This document shows positions 9,696-18,472 of a stretch of 64,000 bases of DNA, one piece after another. The DNA comes from Brevibacillus composti. Lineage in GTDB: Bacteria > Bacillota > Bacilli > Brevibacillales > Brevibacillaceae. Position 1 is the first letter of the stretch. Each line of letters opens with the position of its first letter. Location: contig NZ_CP066308.1 of the NCBI RefSeq assembly GCF_016406105.1, positions 3,538,501 through 3,602,500 of the forward strand, written 5' to 3'. Made by a program: the position numbers and the translations under genes. The notes beneath the pieces were generated by a model, which saw only the letters and a program-made list of their open reading frames with translations, was not told where the DNA came from and did no database searches.

Positions 9696-9732
9696 TCCAG
9701 CCGTCCTTCCCAAAAAAACAGAAAGGTCGTGC

Positions 9733-11184
9733 ATGTGCGTTATGTCTTCTTCGAATCAACTGCAACGCGGATTAAAAGCCCGCCACCTGACGATGATCGC
9801 GATCGGCGGATCGATTGGCACCGGGCTTTTTCTCGCCAGCGGCGGCTCGATCCATTCCGCGGGTCCGGGCGGCGCTCTGGCGGCATATATCGCCATCAGC
9901 TTGATGGTCTACTTCCTGATGACGAGCCTCGGCGAGATGGCGGCCTTCATGCCTGTCTCCGGTTCCTTCAGCACGTACGCGGCCAAGTTCGTCGACCCGT
10001 CTCTCGGCTTCGCGCTGGGCTGGAACTACTGGTACAACTGGGCGATTACGATCGCCGTCGAACTCTCGGCCGGTGCGCTGATCATGAAATACTGGTTTCC
10101 GGACACCCCTTCGATGCTCTGGAGCGCTCTGTTTCTCGTCTTGATGTTTGGCCTCAATATGTTATCCGTAAAGGGATATGGCGAGTCGGAATTCTGGTTT
10201 TCTCTGATCAAAGTAAGCACCGTCATCATTTTTATCGTCGTGGGCACCCTGATGATCTTTGGCATCATGGGCGGGGAAGCAGTCGGCTTCACCAACTTTA
10301 CCAAGGGAGAGGCACCGTTTCACGGCGGTTTTATGGCTATCCTCGGCGTCTTCATGATCGCCGGCTTCTCCTTCCAGGGGACCGAGCTGGTCGGGATTGC
10401 GGCCGGAGAGAGCGAAGATCCGAAGCGGAATATCCCCAAAGCGGTCAAGCAGATTTTCTGGCGCATCCTGCTCTTCTATATTTTTGCGATTTTCGTCATC
10501 GGTCTCTTGATTCCGTACGACAATCCCAATCTGGTCAGCGGCGACATTGCCGATATCGCAATCAGCCCGTTTACGCTCGTCTTTGAAAAAGCCGGCTTTG
10601 CTTTTGCCGCCTCGGTCATGAACGCCGTCATCTTGACATCCGTTCTGTCCGCGGGCAACTCGGGCATGTACGCTTCCACCCGGATGCTGTACGTCCTGGC
10701 CAAAGAAGGCAAAGCGCCGAAGTTCTTCGCCAAGCTGAACAAGCGCGGCGTGCCGGTCAATGCGCTGCTTTTGACTGCCAGCATCGGGATGTTCGCCTTC
10801 CTGGCTTCCCTGTTCGGTGACGGCACGGTATATATCTGGCTGCTGAATGCGTCCGGCATGTCCGGCTTTATCGCCTGGCTGGGCATCGCGATCAGCCACT
10901 ACCGCTTTCGGCGGGCCTATCTCGCGCAGGGCTTCCAGTTGAGCCAGCTTCCGTACCGCTCCAAATGGTTCCCGTATGGTCCGATCTTTGCATTTGTCGT
11001 CTGTCTCTTCGTCGTGCTCGGGCAAAACTACACCGCTTTTCTCGGCGAATCGATTGACTGGAACGGCGTTTTGGTCTCCTATATCGGCCTCCCGCTGTTC
11101 CTCGCGGTTTGGCTGGGGTACAAGTACACGAAAAAGACCAAGGTGATTCCGCTTAAAGAAGTGGACTTCTCTTACGAAAAATAG
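9733..11184 (+). CDS. lysP: lysine-specific amino acid permease (APC superfamily)
   Basis: 483 residues from ATG 9733, with AAAGG 6 bases upstream (ATG 9742 is a possible alternative). The sequence follows E. coli LysP almost block for block: LKARHLTMIAIGGSIGTGLF, PGGALAAYI, 'FALGWNYWYNW', 'GFSFQGTELVGIAAGESEDP', 'LSAGNSGMYASTRMLY' and 'GFIAWLGIAISHYRFRR'. About 12 membrane segments. It imports lysine with protons. The L-box leader upstream independently supports lysine as the substrate. A longer open frame upstream of 9733 is riboswitch RNA, not protein. Confidence 0.93.
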   Translation: MCVMSSSNQLQRGLKARHLTMIAIGGSIGTGLFLASGGSIHSAGPGGALAAYIAISLMVYFLMTSLGEMAAFMPVSGSFSTYAAKFVDPSLGFALGWNYWYNWAITIAVELSAGALIMKYWFPDTPSMLWSALFLVLMFGLNMLSVKGYGESEFWFSLIKVSTVIIFIVVGTLMIFGIMGGEAVGFTNFTKGEAPFHGGFMAILGVFMIAGFSFQGTELVGIAAGESEDPKRNIPKAVKQIFWRILLFYIFAIFVIGLLIPYDNPNLVSGDIADIAISPFTLVFEKAGFAFAASVMNAVILTSVLSAGNSGMYASTRMLYVLAKEGKAPKFFAKLNKRGVPVNALLLTASIGMFAFLASLFGDGTVYIWLLNASGMSGFIAWLGIAISHYRFRRAYLAQGFQLSQLPYRSKWFPYGPIFAFVVCLFVVLGQNYTAFLGESIDWNGVLVSYIGLPLFLAVWLGYKYTKKTKVIPLKEVDFSYEK

Positions 11185-11185
11185 C

Positions 11186-11217
11186 AAACAGCCCGGAGTG
11201 TTGCTCCGGGCTGTTTT
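11186..11217 (+). terminator. lysP terminator
   Basis: AAACAGCCCGGAG / CTCCGGGCTGTTTT: 13-bp perfect stem with a 5-base loop, 2 bases after the lysP stop. Confidence 0.92.
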
Positions 11218-11248
11218 GCATGAGAAGACAGACGAACGGTTACGGCTC

Positions 11249-11626
11249 TCAGGCAAACAGGCTGATGAGGTTGCCGTCTGGGTCCTGGACGATCGCGTAG
11301 CGCTGCCCCCAAAAAGCATCCCATGGCTCGCGGTGTCCTGTGTAACCGCGCTCCGTTACTTTTTGGTACAGCTCGTCCACCTCTTCACGCCGCTCGCACA
11401 AAAACGCCAGCTCGATCCGATGGCCGACAGGCTCCTCCCAACCGCCATATACATCGATAATGGTTTCCTGCACGTCAAAGGCCAGCCGGAATCCGCTTTG
11501 GGCAACCTCGACGTGCTTCTCATTGTCGGCCTCCGCGGGGATGTCCAGCCCCAGCAGGCGGTAAAAATCCAGCGCCCTTTTCATGTCCTTCACCACAATC
11601 CCCACCATATCCAACCGAATGCTCAT
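11249..11626 (-). CDS. VOC (glyoxalase/bleomycin-resistance fold) family protein
   Basis: About 125 residues. Two beta-alpha-beta-beta-beta modules: 'MVGIVVKDMKRALDFYRLLG' opens the first, and 'YAIVQDPDGNLISLFA' closes the second, the usual VOC C-terminal signature. The start is placed at ATG 11626 because GGGG lies 9 bases before it; ATG 11635 also works. The substrate cannot be told; such proteins include lyases, dioxygenases and drug-binding proteins. It lies downstream of an AraC-type regulator on the same strand. Confidence 0.85.
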   Translation of the reverse strand: MSIRLDMVGIVVKDMKRALDFYRLLGLDIPAEADNEKHVEVAQSGFRLAFDVQETIIDVYGGWEEPVGHRIELAFLCERREEVDELYQKVTERGYTGHREPWDAFWGQRYAIVQDPDGNLISLFA

Positions 11627-11684
11627 CCTTTTCATCCCCTTCTGGAAAATGACCTCTCTCTTTACATTACCCTTTACTTCTCTG

Positions 11685-12551
11685 TCAAAATAGGAAAAAA
11701 CGGACGTCTTGCTTCTTCCTGCTGCGATCGTCGCCTTGCCTCGTCCATATTTGCTTCGGCAGCATCCCGTAATAACGCTTGAAGCTTTTTATGAAATGCG
11801 ACTGATCGTAGTAGCCGTATTTCAGCGCCATATCCGTAAAGCTCGGCACGGCGCTGCTGTACAGTTCCTGCAGCATGCTTTGAAAGCGAATGATGCCGAG
11901 CATTTCCTTGGGGCTCACTCCCAGTTCCCGGTCGAACGTTCGCCGGACATGGCGTTCGCTGAAGCTGAGCTGATCGGCCAGATCGGATGTCGATAGAACC
12001 CCCTTGGAGGCGTACATCACCTGCAGGCTTGTCCGCACCAGAGGATGGGAGGAGGCAGCCTCAGCGTGCAACAATTGCTGCAGTTTCTTCTCAACGGTAT
12101 GAATAACTGCTGTGACTGTCAGCGCAGCCAGGATTTCCTCGGCGAAATACAATCCCTCTGCCCCCCAGATCTCCTCGAGAAAAACATGGTGCCCGAGAAA
12201 CGCGGAGACCGGAAATTTCAAAAAGGACTGCGCCGATTCCGTATAGAAACGGATCCCGAACAGAGACTGTGGTCCAGATAGGCTCAACACCTCAAATTGG
12301 GTCATTAACCCTGCGACAAAAGCAGACTTCCAACCGGAGGGAGACAGGCGGTCCACGATAATATCCACGCAGCCGTCGGGGATGATCCGATGCAATTGCC
12401 TCTCCGCCTCTGCATGATAGTCCAGCGTCCAGTAGCAAGCCACATGCGGCGCCAGTTTTTCACAGGGGGCGTATTCTTGGTAGCTGTATCCCGGACGCTG
12501 CATCTCTTTTTGCAATTTCGGCGATTGGATCGGCCGATAGTCACGCACCAT
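11685..12551 (-). CDS. AraC family transcriptional regulator with DUF6597-type N-terminal domain
   Basis: 288 residues from ATG 12551 (GGGGAGGGG about 10 bases upstream; the frame stays open to 12581). The N-terminal domain (about 25-150) has the pattern 'CYWTLDYH...HRIIPDGCVDIIVD' of DUF6597 regulators. The C-terminal HTH_18 domain (about 180-275) has 'LADQLSFSERHVRRTFDREL' and 'FTDMALKYGYYDQSHFIKSFKRYYG'. It ends in a basic tail. The target is unknown; the neighbouring VOC gene is the obvious candidate. Confidence 0.88.
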   Translation of the reverse strand: MVRDYRPIQSPKLQKEMQRPGYSYQEYAPCEKLAPHVACYWTLDYHAEAERQLHRIIPDGCVDIIVDRLSPSGWKSAFVAGLMTQFEVLSLSGPQSLFGIRFYTESAQSFLKFPVSAFLGHHVFLEEIWGAEGLYFAEEILAALTVTAVIHTVEKKLQQLLHAEAASSHPLVRTSLQVMYASKGVLSTSDLADQLSFSERHVRRTFDRELGVSPKEMLGIIRFQSMLQELYSSAVPSFTDMALKYGYYDQSHFIKSFKRYYGMLPKQIWTRQGDDRSRKKQDVRFFLF

Positions 12552-12651
12552 ACCCCTGCTTCCCCTCCCCGTCCGGAACACACCCGGCTATCGCTGCATG
12601 TCTCATTGGGTAGACAGTAACAAAAACAGCTGCCCGTGAGCAACCCAATTG

Positions 12652-12697
12652 TAAAAAAATAGCGGATTCTATGCAATTGATACATAGAATCCGCTAT
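12652..12697 (-). terminator. terminator of the alaR-alaT operon
   Basis: 15-bp perfect inverted repeat (ATAGCGGATTCTATG and its complement) with a 9-base loop. Read on the minus strand it is followed by seven T. It lies about 50 bases past the aminotransferase stop. Confidence 0.88.
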
Positions 12698-12747
12698 GGA
12701 AAATCGTCTGCCTGACGTATTTCATGCCGGAAGTCAGCTATTGTCTC

Positions 12748-13923
12748 TTATTGCTTCTGGACAAAACGCCCGATCCGCTCCAATGCTTTCTGCAGCTGGT
12801 CCAGCGAAGTGGCGTAGGAGCAGCGGATGTGGCCTTTGCCGCAGTCGCCGAACACATCGCCTGGGACGACGGCCACCTTTTCTTCCATTAATAGCCCTTC
12901 GGCAAACTGGGCGGCATCCAGTCCCGTCGAACGAATCGAAGGAAACGCGTAGAAGGCGCCCTCCGGCTCATGGCAAGCCAGACCGATTTCCTGAAAGCCC
13001 TGGACGACGAAGTTACGCCGCTGGCGGTAGCTTTCCACCATCCGCTCCATGTCCTCCTGCCCGTGGCGCAGCGCTTCCAGCGCGGCCATCTGGGCCATCA
13101 CCGGAGCGCAGAGCATCGTGTACTGGTGGATCTTCAGCATGCCTGTCAAAAGATCGGGAGACGCGCAGACATACCCGAGCCGCCAGCCGGTCATCGCGAA
13201 GGCTTTGGAGAAGCCGGAGATCAGGATCGTCCGGTCTTTCATCCCCGGCAGCGCGGCGATGCTCTCATGCCGCCGCCCGTACGTGAGCTCGGCGTAGATC
13301 TCGTCGGAGATGACCAACAGGTCGTGCTTTTCGATCACGGGGAGCAGCCGCTTCCACTCTTCGGCCGTCATCGTGCTGCCGGTCGGATTGTTGGGATAGC
13401 AGAAGATAATGGCCTTGGTGCGCGGACTGATGTGCGCCTCCAGCTCTTCCGGCGTCAGCTTGAATTGCTGCTCGGCGTTCGTCCGCAGAAAGACCGGCAC
13501 CCCGCCGGCGAGGCGAATCACCGGCTCATAGGAGACATAGCAGGGCTCGACGACCAGCACCTCGTCCCCTGGATCGACGATGGCACGCAGCGCGATGTCG
13601 ATCGCTTCACTGGCTCCCACGGTGATCAGCATCTCTCTCTCCGGGTGGTAGGAGACGGCAAATCGCTCTTCCAGGTATTTGTGGATCTCTTTGCGCAGCT
13701 CCAGCATCCCCGCATTGGAGGTGTAGGCCGTATAGCCTCGCTCCAGCGAGGAGATGCAGGCCTCCCGGACGCGCCATGGGGTGACGAAATCCGGCTCCCC
13801 TACGCCGAGTGAAATCACACCCTCCATCGAGGCGGCCAGGTCAAAAAAGCGGCGGATTCCCGAAGGCTTCAGCGAAGCGACGGTTTGGGACAGACGATTG
13901 CGAACGGCCGTATTCTGACTCAT
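12748..13923 (-). CDS. alaT: PLP-dependent class I/II aminotransferase, AlaT/PatA type
   Basis: 391 residues, fold type I. Landmarks: 'VISLGVGEPDFVTP', 'YTSNAGMLELRKEI', 'FCYPNNPTGS', 'LVISDEIYAELTYG', and the PLP lysine in SGFSKAFAMTGWRLGY. The start ATG overlaps the stop of the Lrp-type gene (ATGA). B. subtilis has the same pair, alaR (yugG) - alaT (yugH), an alanine transaminase with its regulator; the T-box with a GCC specifier upstream supports alanine. The enzyme family is certain; the alanine assignment rests on gene order and specifier. Confidence 0.88.
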   Translation of the reverse strand: MSQNTAVRNRLSQTVASLKPSGIRRFFDLAASMEGVISLGVGEPDFVTPWRVREACISSLERGYTAYTSNAGMLELRKEIHKYLEERFAVSYHPEREMLITVGASEAIDIALRAIVDPGDEVLVVEPCYVSYEPVIRLAGGVPVFLRTNAEQQFKLTPEELEAHISPRTKAIIFCYPNNPTGSTMTAEEWKRLLPVIEKHDLLVISDEIYAELTYGRRHESIAALPGMKDRTILISGFSKAFAMTGWRLGYVCASPDLLTGMLKIHQYTMLCAPVMAQMAALEALRHGQEDMERMVESYRQRRNFVVQGFQEIGLACHEPEGAFYAFPSIRSTGLDAAQFAEGLLMEEKVAVVPGDVFGDCGKGHIRCSYATSLDQLQKALERIGRFVQKQ

Positions 13924-14420
13924 GGGGTCACCACCATCCTGCGGTCTTCATCCCGGTCTTCAAACTGAATCCCGTCATGCTTGTATCGTTTCAAAATAAA
14001 ATGCGTGGCGGTCGACACCACCGAATCGAGAGTGGCCAGCTTTTGCGAGACAAATGTCGCCACCTCCCGCATCGTTTTTCCTTCCAGCACCACGGACAGA
14101 TCGTAGCTGACCCCGGACATCAGATAGACGGCCTGCACCTCTGGAAAGCGACAGATGCGGTCCGCTACCTCGTCGAAGCCTACATCCCGTTTCGGCGTCA
14201 CCTTCACATCAATCATGGCTGTCACGTAGGGATGATCATCGACCAGCTCCCAGTTGATCAGCGCCGGATAATTGACGATCACTTTCTCTCGCTCCAGCGT
14301 GGCGATGGTTTCCTCTACCTCCGCCACCGGCACGGCCATCAGCCGGGCGATCTGTTCGGCAGTGCGGCGGCCGTCTTCCTCCAGCAGCCGCAGCAGTTCG
14401 AGCTGTCTTTCTCTGTTCAT
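13920..14420 (-). CDS. alaR: Lrp/AsnC family regulator
   Basis: 166 residues from ATG 14420, preceded by GGAGTGGAG. N-terminal helix-turn-helix (about 5-50, 'LELLRLLEEDGRRTAEQIARL'), then a RAM/AsnC_trans_reg domain ('MIDVKVTPKRDVGFDEVADRI...VYLMSGVSYDLSVVLEG'). The frame is open further upstream, but that part overlaps the T-box terminator. The symbol is given for its pairing with alaT; it would sense an amino acid and regulate the operon. Confidence 0.85.
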   Translation of the reverse strand: MNRERQLELLRLLEEDGRRTAEQIARLMAVPVAEVEETIATLEREKVIVNYPALINWELVDDHPYVTAMIDVKVTPKRDVGFDEVADRICRFPEVQAVYLMSGVSYDLSVVLEGKTMREVATFVSQKLATLDSVVSTATHFILKRYKHDGIQFEDRDEDRRMVVTP

Positions 14421-14510
14421 GTTTCTCCACTCCCATCTGGTTAACATCGGTACCCGCGCCCATGGCGACGGCAAGCGGCCTCTTGCCCCGGCAGCCCGCG
14501 CCATGCATAC

Positions 14511-14830
14511 AAAAAACGCCCCAGCAACCGACCGGATTGATCCGGATTGTCGGTTGCTGAGGCGATCTGTTCGCGGTACCACTCAGCTTTCTGTTCTCCT
14601 CGCGAAAAACAGACTTATGAAGTCTTAGGCAAGACTTGCGACTGATAACGGAAGTCTGATCCGCTGCTTCCTACTCGAAGGTTCAGAAGCAGAGCTCCGA
14701 GGCGGCTTCAAAGAGAGTTGACGGCCGCCCTCACAGCATACAGGCAGGCTCTCTGGTCATCAGCGCCCTCTCTTACTATTCCTCATCCAAGCTCTCTATG
14801 TTTTCTCCATGGCACACTATCTCGGAATGT
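14511..14830 (-). promoter_or_regulatory. T-box leader (tRNA-sensing riboswitch), alanine specifier likely
   Basis: On the minus strand the leader contains the antiterminator motif GAGTGGTACCGCG (about 14583-14571) just before a strong terminator (14564-14511). That terminator is a 16-bp stem (CGCCTCAGCAACCGAC) followed by TTTTTT. Stem I features include an AGTA on the 5' side and TTTGAAGCCGCC on the 3' side; the codon after GAA reads GCC (Ala). Uncharged tRNA-Ala would allow readthrough into alaR-alaT. T-box identity is sure; the specifier was read by eye. Confidence 0.88.
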
Positions 14831-14835
14831 TCTCG

Positions 14836-14864
14836 ATTATAAGAAGAACGGGAGCGCTTGTCAA
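14836..14864 (-). promoter_or_regulatory. sigma-A promoter of the T-box / alaRT transcript
   Basis: TTGACA, 17 bases, TATAAT on the minus strand (consensus match at both hexamers), starting about 14830. Confidence 0.88.
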
Positions 14865-14905
14865 TAAAGAAAGCGAGGGAATTTTCGCCTTCCGCCCCTG
14901 CTCAC

Positions 14906-17179
14906 TTACTCCTTCCCTGCGGAATTCCTCCTCTTTTCTTTTCTCCGCAGCTCCAGGAAAAAGAGCAATGCCACTGTAAACACACCGATCATCACGAAGA
15001 TGACCCATAGCGGGATGGCAGGCGCTGCCTGTTCATCTGCTTCGCTGGCGGGAACGTCACTCTCGGATTCTCCCGGAATGGAAAAAACTTCTCCCGATTT
15101 GCTCATCACGAGCATGTGGCTGTTCACGTGATCCGCTTTCAAGAAATCGAGGAACTTGGCTACGTCCAGCTTCGGCGGCCCCTGATCCCCGTGACTGACG
15201 GGGGTAAAGATCGCCATATGCTTCCCGGCATTCCATACGGAAGGCTGGATCCAGGCGATTTGCTCTGTCATCTCGTTGATGACATTGGGCACAGCGGACT
15301 GCAGCTTTCCGCCCTGCATTTGGACGAGCAGCTTGTCTTGTGCCGACGCCAAAGAGGGAAACTGGTCAAGCGAACCGATCAAGATCACATTGTACTGATT
15401 CAGCTGCTGTTTCTCCTGTTCTCCCAGAGGTTCGCGAAAGACGCGAAAATCATTGCGGCCGCGTGTCTCCATGGCGATGTTATTGACGAGGGAGGAGAGT
15501 TGCGTCAGGTGCTCGGAACCCGCCTTTTCAGGCAACAGAAAGGCGGCATCGGTGAAATCGTCATGGGCCATGAACGGAGCGGGCCAGTAACGGAAGCTGC
15601 TCTCGCTTCTATATTCATGAGCCACATTCAATGAGCTTTCTTTATCAATAAAAATCCATCGGCCATTGTTCCGCTCCCTGACGCAGGCACCGCTCGTCGG
15701 CTCGATATGGGCGGAGATTTTCACGTCCAAGCCCCTGCCGGACTCCTTGATCTGTTTCGCGGATAGCGGGACGCGGATGGTGTAATGGTCGCCGTGATGA
15801 TCCTCCGCCTTTAGCTGATCCAAAGGATAAGTCGTGGGGATTCCGCCAACGGTCACGGTCAAAGCGGGCTGTGACTGCGGTCCCTTGGCCCCCTTGCCTT
15901 TTGTGGACTCCTTTGCATCGAGGTCGCTGAGGAGCAACGGCGATACCTTCACTTTCAGATCCAATGTGCTATGGCCCGTCAGTTTCCAATGGGAGGGAAC
16001 CTGCAGCATGAGCTGGCTGGACTCTCTTTCGATTTCATCCAGCAGGATATGATCATAGCCAAAGGAGGAGAGCGTCAGCTCTTTTTCTCGCTTCACCTGT
16101 TCTTCTACAGCCGGCCCGTCATTTACCGCCAAACGGTTCCCCGCCAGTTGGCGGTTCAGCGACGGGTTCGTCAGGATGTCGATGTTTTTTCTGATGACGG
16201 CATCATCCTCGGCCGTCACGAGCATCATCATCTTGGTGCGATCCTCCGCCTTGCCGGCAAGCGAAGCGTACGCAATGGCCAATTCCTTGTCATTTGTGTC
16301 CACGGGCCGAGTCGTTGCCGCGCCCCGCAGGGCTCCCTTCCAGTCGGAGCGTTTTCCGACAGCCAGTGCATGTTGTCGGCTGCTTCCCTCCGCTTTTTCC
16401 CATTCGGTTTCCGTCATGATCGGCAAAGGCCGCTTCGTGGCTGTATAGGACGAAAGCGAGGTGGCCAGCAGCAGCGCCGATGTGATGATGTCGTTCGACG
16501 GGGAATCGGGGACGACGATCACACTGTACACTTCTACGTCCGTACCCGGTTCCACAAAGGGATAGGGGAAATCATTCAGTAGATCTTTGGTTTGAACGGA
16601 TGACTTGGTATCGATAAATACCAGCGAAGAAGCGCCGACTTTTACCCAGTTAGCCGGATTGTACTGATCATTGCAGAGATCATCCGAGATGAGGCCATGT
16701 TTGGAAATCGTGATTTTATGAAATCCCTCTGTCGTTTCGTCGCGGCCGAGTGGGATGGTCAGCTTGGTTTGCTTGCTCGTTTCGGCCGTCAAAAATATGC
16801 TTTTGAGCGGCTTGTCATCGACGCTGACCGTCAACGTCGATTGGGAGGGGATCAGCAAGTCCGAATGGGCGATCGTCAATTCCAGGTAATGATTGCTCCC
16901 CAGCTCCGCTTTGGGCACCTTGTAGTAAAAATCCTGCGCCGCATCGACTCCCGTGAGGGTCACTGTTTCGGGCAGAAAGCGATAGACGTAGCCCGGGGAA
17001 GTCCCGGCCACATTGGGTGAAAAACGAACGGGCTCGTTCTCTTTCACGGGTTGAAAGCTTACAGGTAGGCTTCCTCGCAAAACGGTTTCCGTTTGGGCAA
17101 GCAAGCCGGGCGCGTATTGTCCCATCATCAAGGCGGCTGTCCCCATAGACAGCACCGCCCGTTTCCATGTTCTCTTCAT
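14906..17179 (-). CDS. ydaN: BcsB-like exopolysaccharide synthesis protein (YdaN)
   Basis: 757 residues: signal peptide (about 1-29), a long extracytoplasmic part, and one C-terminal membrane helix (about 725-745) followed by a basic tail (RRKEKRRNSAGKE). Landmarks such as 'YYKVPKAELGSNHYLELTIAHSDLL', 'STLTVSVDDKPLKSIFL' and 'YNPANWVKV' match the cellulose-synthase regulatory subunit BcsB fold. The gene order ydaJ-K-L-M-N equals that of the B. subtilis c-di-GMP-controlled exopolysaccharide operon. It is expected to work with the YdaM synthase in polymer export. Last gene of the operon, 33 bases after ydaM. Confidence 0.88.
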   Translation of the reverse strand: MKRTWKRAVLSMGTAALMMGQYAPGLLAQTETVLRGSLPVSFQPVKENEPVRFSPNVAGTSPGYVYRFLPETVTLTGVDAAQDFYYKVPKAELGSNHYLELTIAHSDLLIPSQSTLTVSVDDKPLKSIFLTAETSKQTKLTIPLGRDETTEGFHKITISKHGLISDDLCNDQYNPANWVKVGASSLVFIDTKSSVQTKDLLNDFPYPFVEPGTDVEVYSVIVVPDSPSNDIITSALLLATSLSSYTATKRPLPIMTETEWEKAEGSSRQHALAVGKRSDWKGALRGAATTRPVDTNDKELAIAYASLAGKAEDRTKMMMLVTAEDDAVIRKNIDILTNPSLNRQLAGNRLAVNDGPAVEEQVKREKELTLSSFGYDHILLDEIERESSQLMLQVPSHWKLTGHSTLDLKVKVSPLLLSDLDAKESTKGKGAKGPQSQPALTVTVGGIPTTYPLDQLKAEDHHGDHYTIRVPLSAKQIKESGRGLDVKISAHIEPTSGACVRERNNGRWIFIDKESSLNVAHEYRSESSFRYWPAPFMAHDDFTDAAFLLPEKAGSEHLTQLSSLVNNIAMETRGRNDFRVFREPLGEQEKQQLNQYNVILIGSLDQFPSLASAQDKLLVQMQGGKLQSAVPNVINEMTEQIAWIQPSVWNAGKHMAIFTPVSHGDQGPPKLDVAKFLDFLKADHVNSHMLVMSKSGEVFSIPGESESDVPASEADEQAAPAIPLWVIFVMIGVFTVALLFFLELRRKEKRRNSAGKE

Positions 17180-17212
17180 TTTTTCCTCACCTATTCACGT
17201 GAATATGTCTTT

Positions 17213-18472
17213 TTAGCTCTTCTCTTGTCCAAAGCGTTCTGTCTTGTACCATTTCAGCTCCTGCTTACATACGACTCGCTTGATTTCCAGATAAAGGGCA
17301 TACAGAACCAACAAAATCCATACCTGAGAGTACGTAAAGTACATCAGCAGCACGATCAGAAAACTTTTCAAATGAAGCTGGTTCTTTTCGATGCTGAGTG
17401 CAATCATAACCTCAGTTACATAGAGGAAATAGGCGAGCACCCATAAGATGATGGAGATAACCCCCACGTTCAAGTTCAGATCGACAAACAGATTCACCAC
17501 AAACAATACATCGGAGACAATGACACCCATGAAAAACAAAAAGTAGGTAAAGAAGAAATAAATGAGGTCGAACACAATGCTTTTCCGCTTCAACGAAAAC
17601 AGCCGCCAGAAAAACTTCATGACCACATATTGGTTCCCTCTGGCCCATCTGGTCCGTTGCTTCCACCATACCTTCCAATTCTCCGGTTCTTGCTCCCAGG
17701 TAATGGCTGCCGGAAAAAAGCGAATATAGTACCCTTCGTTATAGACGCGAATCGTCAGCTCCGTGTCTTCTGCCAGCGCTTTGGCATCCCAGCCGCCCAG
17801 CTGTTCGATCAGCGAACGGCGAATGGCAAAATTGGTTCCCGGTATGGTCGTTACCCCGAACCAGTGGAAGCGGCCGGCTTGTGCCATCCACTGAAAACAG
17901 ATCGTCTCGATGTTGATAAATTGCGTAAGCAGATTCTTCGCCGCATTTACCACGCGGAATTTGCCTACGACCACCCCTGCCCGCGGATCGTTTTGCAGGG
18001 CTAACACCAGGTAATAGACGGCCTTGCGTTCGGGCGTATTGTCCGCGTCGTATACGACGATGATCTCCCCCGAGGAATGCTTGAGACCGTAGTTCAGTGC
18101 GGAAGACTTTCCCACCCCCGCGTAGGGCGGCTCCGTATGCACCGCTTTGATGAAATCGTATTTGGCCGCATAGGACTCGGCAATCTCCCCCGTCCGATCA
18201 CGGGAGTTGTCATTGATCACGATGACCTCCAGCTGATCCTTGGGATAATCTAACCGGATCATCGCCTTCAGGGTCCGCTCGATGACGACCTCTTCGTTAT
18301 GTGCGGGAATCAGGATGCTGACTTTCGGCAGCGATTTCCCCTGGCTCTCCCACTCCTTGATCGGGCGGGTATAGCGCAGGTAGTGAGAATACCCTCCCTG
18401 CATCAAGAACATGTGATAGAGCAGCATGACCCAAATCAGAGACAGCGACAGGTAAAACAAGCCGTTAGCCAT
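17213..18472 (-). CDS. ydaM: processive family 2 glycosyltransferase (YdaM)
   Basis: 419 residues. One N-terminal membrane segment, then a GT2 domain with 'KVSILIPAHNEEVVIERTL', 'VIVINDNSRDRTGEIAESY', the DAD-type motif 'VVYDADNTPE', 'EDTELTIRVYNEGYYIRF' and the processive motif QRTRWARG, followed by several membrane helices. It would polymerise a sugar at the membrane and pass the chain out. Its start overlaps ydaL by 8 bases; AGGAG lies 10 bases before the ATG. The product sugar is not known for this operon type. Confidence 0.9.
   Translation of the reverse strand: MANGLFYLSLSLIWVMLLYHMFLMQGGYSHYLRYTRPIKEWESQGKSLPKVSILIPAHNEEVVIERTLKAMIRLDYPKDQLEVIVINDNSRDRTGEIAESYAAKYDFIKAVHTEPPYAGVGKSSALNYGLKHSSGEIIVVYDADNTPERKAVYYLVLALQNDPRAGVVVGKFRVVNAAKNLLTQFINIETICFQWMAQAGRFHWFGVTTIPGTNFAIRRSLIEQLGGWDAKALAEDTELTIRVYNEGYYIRFFPAAITWEQEPENWKVWWKQRTRWARGNQYVVMKFFWRLFSLKRKSIVFDLIYFFFTYFLFFMGVIVSDVLFVVNLFVDLNLNVGVISIILWVLAYFLYVTEVMIALSIEKNQLHLKSFLIVLLMYFTYSQVWILLVLYALYLEIKRVVCKQELKWYKTERFGQEKS

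Noticed and set aside
9436..9732. N-terminal extension of LysP from 9436
   Set aside because: This sequence is the lysine riboswitch and its terminator; LysP homologues begin near ATG 9733.
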